A DNA stretch of 64,000 bases from an uncultured Bacteroidales bacterium (GCA_934667275.1 CAKULK010000007.1:52865-116864); one strand, 5' to 3'; positions 1 through 9,127 are shown, counted from the first letter of the stretch. Made by a program: numbers and translations. Notes: a model not told the origin generated them from the letters alone.

Positions 1-2250
1 AACCATTGCATTGACTATCTTACATTGGATAGCACCAACTGTTATGTATCAGAGCAACTTGTAAGTACTACTCCTGTATCATCATTGACGTGGATAAATA
101 AGAAAGTCGATTTTACATACACTTCGGGGGGGAGTCGCCATACGGTACACTACCGCCAGGATGAAACAGATCCGCGTACGTGTGGAGGACTGAAAACTGT
201 GCCGGAGGGAGAGGTGGCATCTGTACGTTTAGGAAACTGGAACGTGGGTGCCGAAGCAGAGCGAATAGAATACAAACTGCATGTAAATGCACGTGTAAAC
301 CCCGTATTACTGCTTAAGTATGCTGTGGTTCTTCAGAAACCGGGCTCTGGCTGCGACCCCAATCCTGGTTTCCTATTGCGCGTGTTAGATAAGACTGGGC
401 AGTTAGTATCTAAGTGTGCTTCTGCTGATTTTGATTTCAAAAAAGCGGCAGATGCCGAATGGGAGGCGTGTATGAGTTCAGGCGAAGTCCGCTGGAAAGA
501 TTGGACTACGGTGGGTGTAAATTTGGCAGACTACGATGGGGAGACACTGACTATCCAGTTGACCACTTATGATTGTGGTGGCACAGGACACTATGGCTAT
601 GCATACTTCACATTGGGTTGCTCGGATGGGCAGTTGTCTGGCATGTCGTGTGCTACAGAAAACCTCAAATTTACGGCTCCTGACGGATTCAACTACCGCT
701 GGTACAAGGTGACGGAACCTACCAAGATATTAGGGCGTCAGCAGACATTTGAGGTTACTCCAAATGACACTTGCCACTACAAGGTGGACCTTATGTTTGC
801 CCAAGACTCTACCTGCTATTTCTCTCTGACGGCATCTGCACAGCCCTATCAGCCTGTTGCGATGGCTACATACAAACGTACTCCTCACGATTGCATCAAT
901 GAGGTACAATTCACCAACACCAGTTATGTGAAAGAGACTAACCAGATTACAGGTGCAGAATCCAATACGGGTAAACCTGTGGATTGGGTGATATGGGACT
1001 TCGGTGATGGTACTGTTTCGCATGAACCCAATCCGACACACGTATTCCCCAATGAAGGCACAAAGTTGAATGTAAAACTCATTGCTCATCTGTCCACGTG
1101 TATAGATACATTGCTAATAGATGACTATTTGCCTGCCATCGGTACGCAATACGACACCATTCCTGTGCAGCAATGTTTCGGTACGGAATACACCTATTCC
1201 TACACCGATTACACTACGGGCGACACGCGTACCGAGCACCTTACCGAGTTAGGACTCTATACCTATACACTCCGTGCTTTCACGGGGTGCGACAGTTTGG
1301 TCACCATCAATCTTCAGATGACGGACACCGTCTATCAAACCATCGATACACTCATCATGCGGGGCGAGACCTATACTGCAGGAGGAGAGACTTTCTCCGA
1401 AACGGGCAACTATCGTCTCTACCTCACTTCCGAAGCGGGTTGCGATAGCGTCCTCATGCTCAATCTGCGTGTTTACGACAAACTCGTCGTTGCCATGGAT
1501 TCGCTCACGTTTGCGTGCCACGGAGACCCCGATTTTGCTTTGAACTACCAATTCCAGCAAGGGTCGACCGACACCTACTCCGTGGACTTCACCAACACGC
1601 TCTTTGCCCCCGTCAGTCGCACCCGCCTCACATCGCCTGCCACAGTGGATATTCCCATACCGGACAATGCTGCCGTACGACCGAACATCTACCAAGGAAA
1701 TGTCACGTTCTACGATTCTATCAGCGGTAATGTCACGCTTCCTTTCGCACTTGAATTGCGCTACAACTCAGAGGTGCTCACACAGCGTTGGAATGATGTC
1801 CTTGCCGTCCGCAACGAGACCTACAACGGCGGTTACCATTTCTCCGACTTCCAGTGGTTCGTCAATGGATTGCCAGTAGAGGGGGCTACGCAGCCTTATT
1901 TCTACGATGAAAAAGGATTGGATATGAACGCGGAATACACTGCCCGTGTCACGCGTACGGACGATGGAGTTTCCCTGCTTATCTGTGGCATTCACCCCAC
2001 ATTCATCTCCGCAGAGAGCAAACCCGACATACCTACCTTGGTCGGACCGCAGCAACCGATGTCCCTTATGGGCAGAAAAGCAGGCACCAACGGCATTGCA
2101 CGCTGGTTCACGCCCTTTGGCTTGAATATCGCCACGCAACAGGTAGTTGAAGGCTCAGGCATCGTATCTCCCGCACAATCGGGAATGTATCTGCTCACAT
2201 TGGAAGACGAACAAACCGGTCGCACCACCTATTCCGTCATCGTACGATAG
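1..2250 (+). CDS. Secreted PKD-domain protein, probable T9SS cargo (5' end outside window)
   Basis: The reading frame is open from the first base, so the true start lies upstream; about 749 codons are visible. A PKD domain is marked by WDFGDGTVSHEPNPTHVF near residue 335-355. The rest is a long beta-rich, Cys-containing extracellular protein. The last ~60 residues (MSLMGRK ... SGMYLLTLEDE ... YSVIVR) have the look of a type A T9SS C-terminal sorting domain, so export by the GldKLMN/PorP machinery encoded at 21934-27858 is inferred. The first ~1100 bases are AT-richer than the rest, which may reflect a mosaic origin. The stop overlaps the convergent glycosyltransferase gene by 22 bp. Ligand or enzymatic role is not recognisable. 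Confidence 0.85.
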   Translation, partial: NHCIDYLTLDSTNCYVSEQLVSTTPVSSLTWINKKVDFTYTSGGSRHTVHYRQDETDPRTCGGLKTVPEGEVASVRLGNWNVGAEAERIEYKLHVNARVNPVLLLKYAVVLQKPGSGCDPNPGFLLRVLDKTGQLVSKCASADFDFKKAADAEWEACMSSGEVRWKDWTTVGVNLADYDGETLTIQLTTYDCGGTGHYGYAYFTLGCSDGQLSGMSCATENLKFTAPDGFNYRWYKVTEPTKILGRQQTFEVTPNDTCHYKVDLMFAQDSTCYFSLTASAQPYQPVAMATYKRTPHDCINEVQFTNTSYVKETNQITGAESNTGKPVDWVIWDFGDGTVSHEPNPTHVFPNEGTKLNVKLIAHLSTCIDTLLIDDYLPAIGTQYDTIPVQQCFGTEYTYSYTDYTTGDTRTEHLTELGLYTYTLRAFTGCDSLVTINLQMTDTVYQTIDTLIMRGETYTAGGETFSETGNYRLYLTSEAGCDSVLMLNLRVYDKLVVAMDSLTFACHGDPDFALNYQFQQGSTDTYSVDFTNTLFAPVSRTRLTSPATVDIPIPDNAAVRPNIYQGNVTFYDSISGNVTLPFALELRYNSEVLTQRWNDVLAVRNETYNGGYHFSDFQWFVNGLPVEGATQPYFYDEKGLDMNAEYTARVTRTDDGVSLLICGIHPTFISAESKPDIPTLVGPQQPMSLMGRKAGTNGIARWFTPFGLNIATQQVVEGSGIVSPAQSGMYLLTLEDEQTGRTTYSVIVR

Positions 2251-3191
2251 GGGCGGTTCTTCAATCGTTTTGCAAGGTACTCCTGCTCCGGCTGGTCCGG
2301 AGTAGGATGCCATTCTACCTTGTATAGAACACCCACGTGCTCCAAATCCATCACGGTGCTGTATCCGCTGCGCACGATGATCCGTTGCGCGCCTGCCAAT
2401 GCCCGCACCAGCGATGCATCATCAATATATGGCACTATGGTGATATTCCCCATTCCTATGCGCGTCATCGGCTCCCCCACCCTGCCGCGCACCAGTAGCA
2501 CGCGTTGTTTCGTATGGGCAAAACGTTGCAGGATTTCCTGTTCCAATCGGGTACGTTGCGGCTCCAATCCCGACAGCACCGCCACCACTTCGTATAGGCT
2601 TGCCTCAGGCGTAGCAGGTGCCTCCAAACGCGACAGCGGACCTATATAGTGTACCTGCCTGTCCATACGCCCACCGTGGCTCAATGCCCCTGAAAGGCTT
2701 TGTTCTGCCGACGCATAATCCGGTACCCATATCTCATCAAACTGCTGATATACGGCGCGGTGCATAGCCTGCGCCACAGGCTGTAATAGCCGCAATCGCT
2801 GCGGCAGTTGCACATACAACTGATGTGTCATATACACGCAACGCGTTTTCTTGTTGCGCAAACCGAACCGGTTATCCGAGATTACCAAGTCAAAATGTTC
2901 TGTCTTGAGCAATGCCCGCAAGCATCGCCTGTCCGACAACGCGAACCACGCTAATTGTAGTACCACACGCCAATAAAAACGCCATTGCCGCTTGCCGTCG
3001 TCATATCGCAAATGCAATGGTGCCAGCGGCACCCACCGCAAATCGGGAAATGTGCGTCTGAGTAGCAGCAGACTGTCTCCGTCGCCGCCGAGCACCACCT
3101 CATCGCCCGCCTCCTTATACTTGCGAATCAGGGGCACACACCGCGCCGCATGCCCAAGACCCCAATTCAGCGGTGCTATCAATATTTTCAT
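2229..3191 (-). CDS. MurG-like glycosyltransferase (GT28-type) family protein
   Basis: About 320 residues. The N-terminus MKILIAPLNWGLGHAARC carries the GLGHAxR glycine loop of GT-B enzymes related to MurG and archaeal/bacterial UDP-sugar transferases. The C-terminal half has a donor-site-like stretch (IVRSGYSTVMDLEHVG). The substrate is unknown; a lipid- or glycan-directed sugar transfer is inferred from family only. The longer upstream frame is rejected because ATG at 3191 gives the canonical N-terminus and overlaps the stop of the radical SAM gene in an ATGA arrangement, implying translational coupling in one operon with dnaG. Confidence 0.85.
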   Translation of the reverse strand: MKILIAPLNWGLGHAARCVPLIRKYKEAGDEVVLGGDGDSLLLLRRTFPDLRWVPLAPLHLRYDDGKRQWRFYWRVVLQLAWFALSDRRCLRALLKTEHFDLVISDNRFGLRNKKTRCVYMTHQLYVQLPQRLRLLQPVAQAMHRAVYQQFDEIWVPDYASAEQSLSGALSHGGRMDRQVHYIGPLSRLEAPATPEASLYEVVAVLSGLEPQRTRLEQEILQRFAHTKQRVLLVRGRVGEPMTRIGMGNITIVPYIDDASLVRALAGAQRIIVRSGYSTVMDLEHVGVLYKVEWHPTPDQPEQEYLAKRLKNRPYRTMTE

Positions 3192-3955
3192 GCGCTGACG
3201 ATAACGTCGTAACCTTTGGCGCGGAGAGGGGCGGCGATGCGCTCCATATCTTCGCGGGAGACTTTCTCCAATGTCTTTACGGGCGTAGCGCGGTCTATCA
3301 CGTACATCATTATCTGCTTGGGGTGCAGCATATCCACTGCCTTGTACCATGCCTGCACTTCGTCGGGTGTGGTATTGTCGATATGCACACCGTTGTGGTC
3401 GCCCCGCAGGAAGCAGGTCTGCAATGTGAAATCGCCGTCGAACTGCTGCAACAGGTGCATAAGCGTGCTGACTGTCAGGTCTTTGTTTACCGGTTGATCG
3501 ATAGCGCGCATCGTGCTGTCAATGGCGGAGTCTAATTTCAAAATACGGTTGTCGCATAGGCGTAATGCTTCCACCACATCGGGGCGTGTCAGTTGGGTGG
3601 AGTTGCTGAGTACCGACACCTTTGCCTTGGGGAAGTATTCATCGCGCAAAGCGCATGTGTCAAGGATAATCCCGTGAAAATCAGGGTGCAAGGTCGGTTC
3701 CCCATTGCCGCTGAATGTAATCACGTCAATGTTCGTTCCCTCATTTTTCAAGGCTCGCAACTTCTCTGTCAGTGCCTGCCTTACCTCTTCGCGCGTGGGC
3801 AGTACAGGGTGCGGCACGGGCTGATTGAACCCGCACTCGCAATACACGCAGTCAAACGTGCAGAGTTTGTGCTCCAGCGGCATCAATTCCATGCCCAACG
3901 ACGTGCCCAACCGGCGCGAATGAATAGGTCCGTAAGCGATATTAGAAAAAAGCAT
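3188..3955 (-). CDS. Radical SAM protein
   Basis: About 255 residues. A CTFDCVYC motif near residue 28-35 is the CxxxCxxC site that binds the radical SAM [4Fe-4S] cluster; FSGNGEPTLHPDF is the second glycine-rich SAM-binding strand. The ATG at 3955 is chosen because the protein then begins MLFSNIAYGPIHSRRLG, typical of this Bacteroidetes family, and starts 2 bp after the dnaG stop. It sits between dnaG and the glycosyltransferase in one operon. Reaction and substrate are not evident; the family is generally described only as radical SAM. Confidence 0.9.
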   Translation of the reverse strand: MLFSNIAYGPIHSRRLGTSLGMELMPLEHKLCTFDCVYCECGFNQPVPHPVLPTREEVRQALTEKLRALKNEGTNIDVITFSGNGEPTLHPDFHGIILDTCALRDEYFPKAKVSVLSNSTQLTRPDVVEALRLCDNRILKLDSAIDSTMRAIDQPVNKDLTVSTLMHLLQQFDGDFTLQTCFLRGDHNGVHIDNTTPDEVQAWYKAVDMLHPKQIMMYVIDRATPVKTLEKVSREDMERIAAPLRAKGYDVIVSA

Positions 3956-3957
3956 AA

Positions 3958-5979
3958 TTATATGGTTATTACTCTGTTTCCCAGTGCGCGGCATAGTTGT
4001 TGTCGCATATCCATCAGCAACGGTTGCTGCTCCAGAATGGTACGTATCAACGCCCAGTCGCCTCGGTTTTGTGCATCTTTCAGCATATTCTGCATTGCGT
4101 CAATGCGCTCGTTCACAATGGTGTATTTGAGTTCTAATAGCAGCCGCTGAATCAGTTCGGGAAGCACATCGGCATCGGTCTGCACTTTCACCTCCTGCGT
4201 CACGTTCTCCGAGATACTGCGCTGGCTGTAGATACTGCTGAGTTGGTACTTGTCGGCTATCAGGTTCACCGCCAACTGACTCAACGCCGCGTCGGGGTGG
4301 TGCTGAAAGAACGTTGCCGCCACAAAGTCGGGCTTGAGATGGTGGGCATTGTATTCGTCCAACACCTTGCGGTACATCGGGTTGGCAATATCGATGTTAT
4401 CGTTGGTTAGTTCGGAAATAATATATTCCCCCGCCTGACACACACTGCCGTCCTCGTTGGCAAAAAGTGGATGTTCGCCATAGCGCACAATGATTTGTAT
4501 CAAGTTCAGCAGGTTCTCGTCCTTGGCGGATAGCCCGCTATGCTCCACTGCCATGGGTACCTCATAAGTCTCTTGTACGGGCACAGCATCCGCACTATCA
4601 GGCTGTTCGCGCCGCATAGCACGTCCCTTCTCTTTGTCTTTCTCCTCGAACATACGCTTGCGCACCTCTATCACCTTGCGCGTCAGCACGTCCTCCTGGA
4701 TACCGAGGAACAACGCGCTGTCCTTGATATACACCTGCCGTTTGATAATATCGGGAATCACAGAAATCGACTGCACCACTTGGTTTATCATATCCACCCG
4801 TTTGGCGGGGTCGTCGCCCGCCTCACTGCTCAGCAGGTGTGTCTTGAAACGGATAAAGTCCGTCTGTGCCGCCTGCATAAACGCGATGAAGTCCGCCGCA
4901 TTGTGGCTGCGTGCATACGAGTCAGGGTCCTCCCCGTCGGGCAGCAGCACCACTTTCACGTTGATACCCTCCTCCAATATCATGTCGATACCGCGCAATG
5001 CCGCTTTGATACCCGCCTTGTCGCCGTCGTAGAGGATGGTGATGTTCTCGGTGTAGCGGTGCATCAGTTTCACCTGCGGCGTGGTGAGCGATGTGCCGCC
5101 CGACGCCACCACGTTCTCGATGCCCGACTGCACCATCTGTATCACGTCCATCTGCCCCTCCACGAGGTAGCAGCAGTCCTGCTTCGCGATGGCTTGTTTG
5201 GCTTGGTATAGCCCGTACAACTCGTTGTGTTTCTCGAACAATGGCGAGGTAGGCGAATTCACATACTTGCCCGCTTTGTCGTTCTTCTTCAGCAGTCGTC
5301 CCGCAAAGCCCACCACCTTCCCGCTGGCGGAGAAGAACGGGAATATCACGCGCCCGCGGAATCTATCGTACAACCGTCCGTCCTGACTCTTCAGGCAAAC
5401 GCCCGTACCGATATGCGGTTCGTTGTCAGGGTCATTCACAAGGTACTTCTCCTGATAGCCCGCCTGCTTGGCTGCCGCCCACAGGGTAGCCCGCTCGGGC
5501 GAGTAACCGATTTGGAACTTGCGTATCGTATCTTCGCGCAAGCCGCGCTCCCGCAGATAACTCATACCCGCAGCCCTGCCCTCGTCGGTGCTCCACAACT
5601 GGTCTTGGAACCACTTGTTGGCAAACTCATTCACCACGAACATCGACTCCCTGTCGTCCTGCCGCTGTTGCTCTTCGGGCGTGAGTTCGCGCTCCTCTAT
5701 CTCGATGTGGTAACGCTTGGCAAGCATGCGTATCGCCTCCACGTACGAGCACTGCTCTATCTCCATCACGAAGCCCACGGCGTGCCCCGCCTTGCCGCAA
5801 CCGAAACACTTGAATATCCCCTTGCTCGGCGACACGGTGAACGACCCCGTCTTCTCGTCGTGGAACGGACACAGCCCGATAAGGTTTGCACCACGCCGCT
5901 TCAGCGTCACGTAATCGCCTACCACCTCCTCAATCTTGGCGGCGGCAAACACACGTTCTATGGTCTCGCGAGGTATCAA
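3958..5979 (-). CDS. dnaG: DNA primase
   Basis: 673 residues. Synthesises RNA primers at the replication fork. The N-terminal CHC2 zinc finger is visible (CPFH at ~38, CFGCG at ~60), followed by the catalytic core with a TOPRIM domain (YLVEGQMDVIQM, ILYDGDKAG, residues ~265-330) and a C-terminal helicase-interaction region. No ATG is available upstream: the frame is open only ten codons before a TAA, and the best start is TTG at 5979, giving MIPRETIERVF, which matches family N-termini. First gene of an operon with the radical SAM and glycosyltransferase genes. A consensus promoter lies at 6018-6048. Confidence 0.97.
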   Translation of the reverse strand: MIPRETIERVFAAAKIEEVVGDYVTLKRRGANLIGLCPFHDEKTGSFTVSPSKGIFKCFGCGKAGHAVGFVMEIEQCSYVEAIRMLAKRYHIEIEERELTPEEQQRQDDRESMFVVNEFANKWFQDQLWSTDEGRAAGMSYLRERGLREDTIRKFQIGYSPERATLWAAAKQAGYQEKYLVNDPDNEPHIGTGVCLKSQDGRLYDRFRGRVIFPFFSASGKVVGFAGRLLKKNDKAGKYVNSPTSPLFEKHNELYGLYQAKQAIAKQDCCYLVEGQMDVIQMVQSGIENVVASGGTSLTTPQVKLMHRYTENITILYDGDKAGIKAALRGIDMILEEGINVKVVLLPDGEDPDSYARSHNAADFIAFMQAAQTDFIRFKTHLLSSEAGDDPAKRVDMINQVVQSISVIPDIIKRQVYIKDSALFLGIQEDVLTRKVIEVRKRMFEEKDKEKGRAMRREQPDSADAVPVQETYEVPMAVEHSGLSAKDENLLNLIQIIVRYGEHPLFANEDGSVCQAGEYIISELTNDNIDIANPMYRKVLDEYNAHHLKPDFVAATFFQHHPDAALSQLAVNLIADKYQLSSIYSQRSISENVTQEVKVQTDADVLPELIQRLLLELKYTIVNERIDAMQNMLKDAQNRGDWALIRTILEQQPLLMDMRQQLCRALGNRVITI

Positions 5980-6017
5980 GGTATGTACGGTTTGCGAATT
6001 TACGATTTAGCAATGTG

Positions 6018-6048
6018 CAAAGGTAGCAAATAATTTGCACCCGTGCAA
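6018..6048 (-). promoter_or_regulatory. dnaG promoter, Bacteroidetes type
   Basis: On the minus strand TTG (6048-6046), a 20-bp spacer and TACCTTTG (6025-6018) match the Bacteroidetes consensus TTTG-N19/20-TAnnTTTG, about 40 bp before the TTG start of dnaG. The leader (about 5985-6009) also contains a sequence resembling the terminal repeat of the elements at 16243 and 16591. Confidence 0.75.
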
Positions 6049-6071
6049 CAATCTCTCTTTTTTATAGATGG

Positions 6072-7352
6072 CTACTGCCTCAACAACCAATCCAACGCAG
6101 GGATAATATGTATAGTCATATCATCTTGTACAACCTCTTTTTTCTCGCCCTCTAACACAATCAGCACCAGATTGGAGCAATGCAATTGTTTGGCGGCTAA
6201 CCATAAAGAAGAGGTTTCACGATTGTAGGTCTTAGTATCCGATAACGCATAGCAAACCTGTATCAGTTCCACTACACGGCTGCGTTCACATACCACGAAA
6301 TCCACTTCCTTCTGCGTCTTTGGATGTTTATAGTAGAAAATGTCCTGAAAATTGGCAGCGGCACGCCGAAGCAACTCTATATACACCACATTTTCCAATC
6401 GCCAACCGAGGTTCTCTGGAGACAACACACCACTGCGATTGCTCAATAATGCCACATCTATCACATAGTTTTTCTCTTGTGTGATGCGCTCTTTGGCTTT
6501 GAAGGAGTACTTGTGCAATCCTAACAGCAGATAGGCTTGCCGCAGATAAGCGATATAGTTGTCTATAGTTCGCAGAGAGGTAATGCCGCAGGTAGTGGCA
6601 ATATTCTTGCGTACTACCTCTTGGCAGAAATTATCCATCAGATAATCAGCCAAACGCTCCAATGCAGCCACAAGACGGATACGGTAGCGTTCGCGAATAT
6701 CCTTGTGGATAATCACGTTCACTAACTGCTGCACATACCCCCGCTTGTCACGCACGTGCAACAATTCGGGGAAACCGCCGTCCTGCAAGTAGCGCAACAG
6801 CCCTTCCTGCCGAAAGGCAAGAGCCTGCGTGGTCAAAGAGGTAGTGTCAATTTTATTCGCATCACAATACTCCGCAAACGAGAACGGGAATAGCCGTATC
6901 TCGTTGTACCGTCCTGCCAGATGCGTTGCCCATTCGGCACTCAGGAGTTTGGCGTTGCTACCTGTTACTACAAGATGTACCCCTTGCCGCAACAATCGAT
7001 TGACAAACAGATGCCAACCGTCCACGTTCTGTACCTCGTCTAAAAACAAGTACTCAAAGTCGCCATATACACGATACAGGCACGTCAATACGGTATTGAG
7101 GTCATCAATATGGATATTCGTCAAGCGGTCATCGTCAAAGTTGACAAACGCGTAGTTGATATTTGCTTCGCGCAACACTTTGTGACACAATACGGACTTT
7201 CCACTTCGGCGCACACCTATCACGATTTGTGCCAACGGACTTTGCAAATCGAACCATTGCTCCTCCATGCGTTTCACCCAAGAGGAGGGGCACATACGCT
7301 CTATTTCCTGCCGCTGGTCGGCTACCACTTGCAGTATTATTTGCTCTTCCAT
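6072..7352 (-). CDS. AAA+ ATPase with C-terminal DUF4143-type domain
   Basis: 426 residues. Walker A GVRRSGKS near residue 47-54, Walker B YLFLDEVQNV near 97-106, and sensor-like TGSNAKLL near 131. The C-terminal third (LENVVYIELLRR ... KTQKEVDFVV) is the nuclease-like DUF4143 region common in these orphan bacterial/archaeal ATPases. Biological role is unknown; such genes are patchily distributed and often behave as accessory genes. It is flanked by unrelated housekeeping genes, with its own promoter (7376-7407) and a 33-bp repeat array directly upstream. Confidence 0.9.
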   Translation of the reverse strand: MEEQIILQVVADQRQEIERMCPSSWVKRMEEQWFDLQSPLAQIVIGVRRSGKSVLCHKVLREANINYAFVNFDDDRLTNIHIDDLNTVLTCLYRVYGDFEYLFLDEVQNVDGWHLFVNRLLRQGVHLVVTGSNAKLLSAEWATHLAGRYNEIRLFPFSFAEYCDANKIDTTSLTTQALAFRQEGLLRYLQDGGFPELLHVRDKRGYVQQLVNVIIHKDIRERYRIRLVAALERLADYLMDNFCQEVVRKNIATTCGITSLRTIDNYIAYLRQAYLLLGLHKYSFKAKERITQEKNYVIDVALLSNRSGVLSPENLGWRLENVVYIELLRRAAANFQDIFYYKHPKTQKEVDFVVCERSRVVELIQVCYALSDTKTYNRETSSLWLAAKQLHCSNLVLIVLEGEKKEVVQDDMTIHIIPALDWLLRQ

Positions 7353-7375
7353 ACCACTAAAAATATAATCTAACG

Positions 7376-7407
7376 CAAAGGTACTGATTTATTATGAATT
7401 ACACAAA
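7376..7407 (-). promoter_or_regulatory. Promoter of the ATPase gene
   Basis: Minus-strand TTTG (7407-7404), 20-bp spacer and TACCTTTG (7383-7376), 24 bp before the ATG at 7352. The -33 box directly abuts the first unit of the 33-bp repeat array. Confidence 0.75.
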
Positions 7408-7491
7408 TCTAATGCACTTATTTTCCTGTTTTCACTATTTTCTAATGCACTTATTTTCCTATTTTTGCTTTTTTCTAATGCACTTATTTTC
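7408..7491. repeat. 33-bp tandem repeat, about 2.5 units
   Basis: Copies beginning TCTAATGCACTTATTTTC start at 7408, 7441 and 7474, an exact 33-bp period; the first 18 bases are identical in all three and the rest of each unit is AT-rich and degenerate. On the minus strand it would translate as an 11-residue repeat (KISALENSENR-like), but that frame has no credible start. It lies between the lipoprotein terminator and the ATPase promoter. Confidence 0.9.
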
Positions 7492-7506
7492 TCATAAACA
7501 AAAAGG

Positions 7507-7530
7507 AAGCGTAGCCCAAGATCTACGCTT
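7507..7530 (-). terminator. Rho-independent terminator of the lipoprotein gene
   Basis: On the minus strand a perfect 8-bp stem AAGCGTAG / CTACGCTT with an 8-nt loop is followed by CCTTTTTG. It lies 28 bp after the stop of the lipoprotein gene. Confidence 0.75.
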
Positions 7531-7557
7531 TCTTTGTTATACTGCATATTTCCAGTA

Positions 7558-8601
7558 CTAATATGCCAAATAGCCTTTATATTTATAGTTATAATACCAT
7601 TGTTTGCCTTTTCCACCTTTAGGTTCTGTATATAATTTGGTTGTGCTATAGATGGAATATGTGGTGTAGAAATTATTTTCACCTGTTACATTGATATAGG
7701 CATCATATACTTGTGGTGCATTTTTCTGTTGCTGTTTCTCTTCGGGAGACAAAACATTGTCGCACGTCTTTGCCCGCTCCGTATATTTCAAAATATAGGG
7801 TTCTGCATAATTGGCGACCTCTGCTATATAAAACTTATTTTCAATCACTTTGTCTTCTTGTTCCTCTCCGACGGAATAGGTAATATAGTTGGCAAATGTC
7901 AGAGGCGAATTATCCGCATCGAATGTCAGTTTTGCTGAATTAGCGGGATATTTGTTCAAATCGCAATCAAACAGCAAACCTTTTGAAATCGCATAACCGG
8001 ATACTGCTTTGGAAGATTTGGGAGGAATAGACAAAATCGGTTGTTCAGTGGTTGCAACACTCGTTGAGATGCCATAATTTGCCGTATTGGTTGCTGTCAG
8101 GCTTCCGAATATAGCAGCACCCCAAGAAGCATCTACAGCAGCCGATTTACTTGCACCTATGGTTACACTACCGTTCGTGGCAGCAGCACCTGCTTTTGCT
8201 CCTACAGCCGCGTGTCCTGCTGCGGAATACGACTCCGCATACGTGGCAGATGTGGCAACCCCTACACTGCTACTGCTTGTCTTGGTAACGGTTTGCGGAG
8301 TGTAGTAGTCGTATGCCACCCCGTTTTTCATCAAGAATGTCTGACTTAGGTCTATATGGATGACTTTGTTTGTTTTGTTATAGAATACAAAACCGGCGTC
8401 GCCGCCATTGCTCCACAGATTATACTTCACAATACAATCTTCATTCTCATACAACAGACCTTCGTTTGTGCTTTGGGCGGTAGTTGCATTGTCAATGGAT
8501 TTAGCCGTACAAACTTGTACATACTTGTAGGTCGTCCCGCAGGATGCCAGCATACTTGCACACAATATAAGTGTGCCATACAGAACAGAATGTGTTCTCA
8601 T
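7558..8601 (-). CDS. Lipoprotein of unknown function
   Basis: 347 residues. A signal peptide ends in the lipobox LASC at residues ~18-21, so the mature protein should be anchored by lipidated Cys21. The centre (about 115-165) is Ala/Gly/Ser-rich and low in complexity; flanking parts look like beta-sandwich sequence. No family is recognised. The gene is AT-richer than its neighbours, has its own terminator at 7507-7530, and is preceded by a ~325-nt leader with a possible 46-codon ORF and a consensus promoter at 8933-8964. Confidence 0.85.
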   Translation of the reverse strand: MRTHSVLYGTLILCASMLASCGTTYKYVQVCTAKSIDNATTAQSTNEGLLYENEDCIVKYNLWSNGGDAGFVFYNKTNKVIHIDLSQTFLMKNGVAYDYYTPQTVTKTSSSSVGVATSATYAESYSAAGHAAVGAKAGAAATNGSVTIGASKSAAVDASWGAAIFGSLTATNTANYGISTSVATTEQPILSIPPKSSKAVSGYAISKGLLFDCDLNKYPANSAKLTFDADNSPLTFANYITYSVGEEQEDKVIENKFYIAEVANYAEPYILKYTERAKTCDNVLSPEEKQQQKNAPQVYDAYINVTGENNFYTTYSIYSTTKLYTEPKGGKGKQWYYNYKYKGYLAY

Positions 8602-8670
8602 AATAATTTGTTTTTGTGTAAGAAAGGCTCCTGTTCCTACCGATTGGAATAAACAAAAAGCGTGGAGCCA

Positions 8671-8811
8671 TCATCTCTGCTTATTCTTCATCCTGAGGTT
8701 CTGGAAATACCTTGTACACAAGAATAAACAACAATTGCCCACGCCTGATATGTACAAGATACCATTGCCTTCATAAGAAGTTATGGCATATTCATACACA
8801 CCAATGGACAT
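8671..8811 (-). CDS. Possible small ORF (46 codons) in the lipoprotein leader
   Basis: ATG at 8811 opens a 46-codon frame beginning MSIGVYEYAITSYEG and ending KNKQR, downstream of a good promoter (8933-8964) and 70 bp before the lipoprotein start. Its end runs into a GC-rich imperfect hairpin followed by a T-run on the minus strand. It could be a leader peptide, a small protein or chance; codon content looks plausible but there is no homology I recognise. Confidence 0.3.
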   Translation of the reverse strand: MSIGVYEYAITSYEGNGILYISGVGNCCLFLCTRYFQNLRMKNKQR

Positions 8812-8932
8812 TTATTGCTATCTTGTCTTGGGTGTACGAAATTTTCCAGATTTCAGGATACCAAAACAAGCGTCAATAAACGCCTTCTATTTTATACGCC
8901 GAAGTTCATGAAGACACAAACCTCAGCGATTG

Positions 8933-8964
8933 CAAAAATACAATATTTTTTGCAAATACACAAA
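8933..8964 (-). promoter_or_regulatory. Promoter for the lipoprotein transcript
   Basis: Minus-strand TTTG (8964-8961), 20-bp spacer and TATTTTTG (8940-8933). It would produce a leader of roughly 325 nt before the lipoprotein ATG. Within the 8602-9183 gene-free gap this is the only convincing promoter; the remainder holds the small ORF, a 20-bp repeat array and two hairpins. Confidence 0.6.
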
Positions 8965-9001
8965 GAGGAAGTTAGATAAAGAGTGAAAAAGTATGCAAAA
9001 A

Positions 9002-9081
9002 ATATGCAAGTACACGAAAAAGTATGCAAGTACACGAAAAAGTATGCAAATACACGAAAAGGTATGCAAGTTACACGAAAA
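9002..9081. repeat. 20-bp tandem repeat, four units
   Basis: Units of the form GTATGCAAGTACACGAAAAA begin at 9002, 9022, 9042 and 9062, with single-base differences and one inserted T in the last unit. A partial unit precedes at 8991. The array lies between the aspA 3' hairpins and the lipoprotein promoter. Confidence 0.9.
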
Positions 9082-9083
9082 AG

Positions 9084-9119
9084 CACCGGAACAGACAGGG
9101 GGCAGTGTCTGTTCCGGTG
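9084..9119 (-). terminator. Strong hairpin downstream of aspA
   Basis: Perfect 14-bp inverted repeat CACCGGAACAGACA / TGTCTGTTCCGGTG with an 8-nt G-rich loop, 65 bp past the aspA stop. On the minus strand it is followed by an oligo-T-rich stretch (complement of the GAAAAA units), consistent with transcription termination. Confidence 0.6.
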
Positions 9120-9127
9120 GCAGGTAC

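Noticed and set aside
7408..7491. CRISPR-like array
   Set aside because: Only three copies with no separate spacers of constant size, no cas genes, and the inter-copy sequence is a degenerate part of the same unit.
7392..7682. 96-codon minus-strand frame with 11-residue repeats
   Set aside because: It starts inside the lipoprotein gene in another frame, crosses the terminator and owes its repeats to the 33-bp DNA array.
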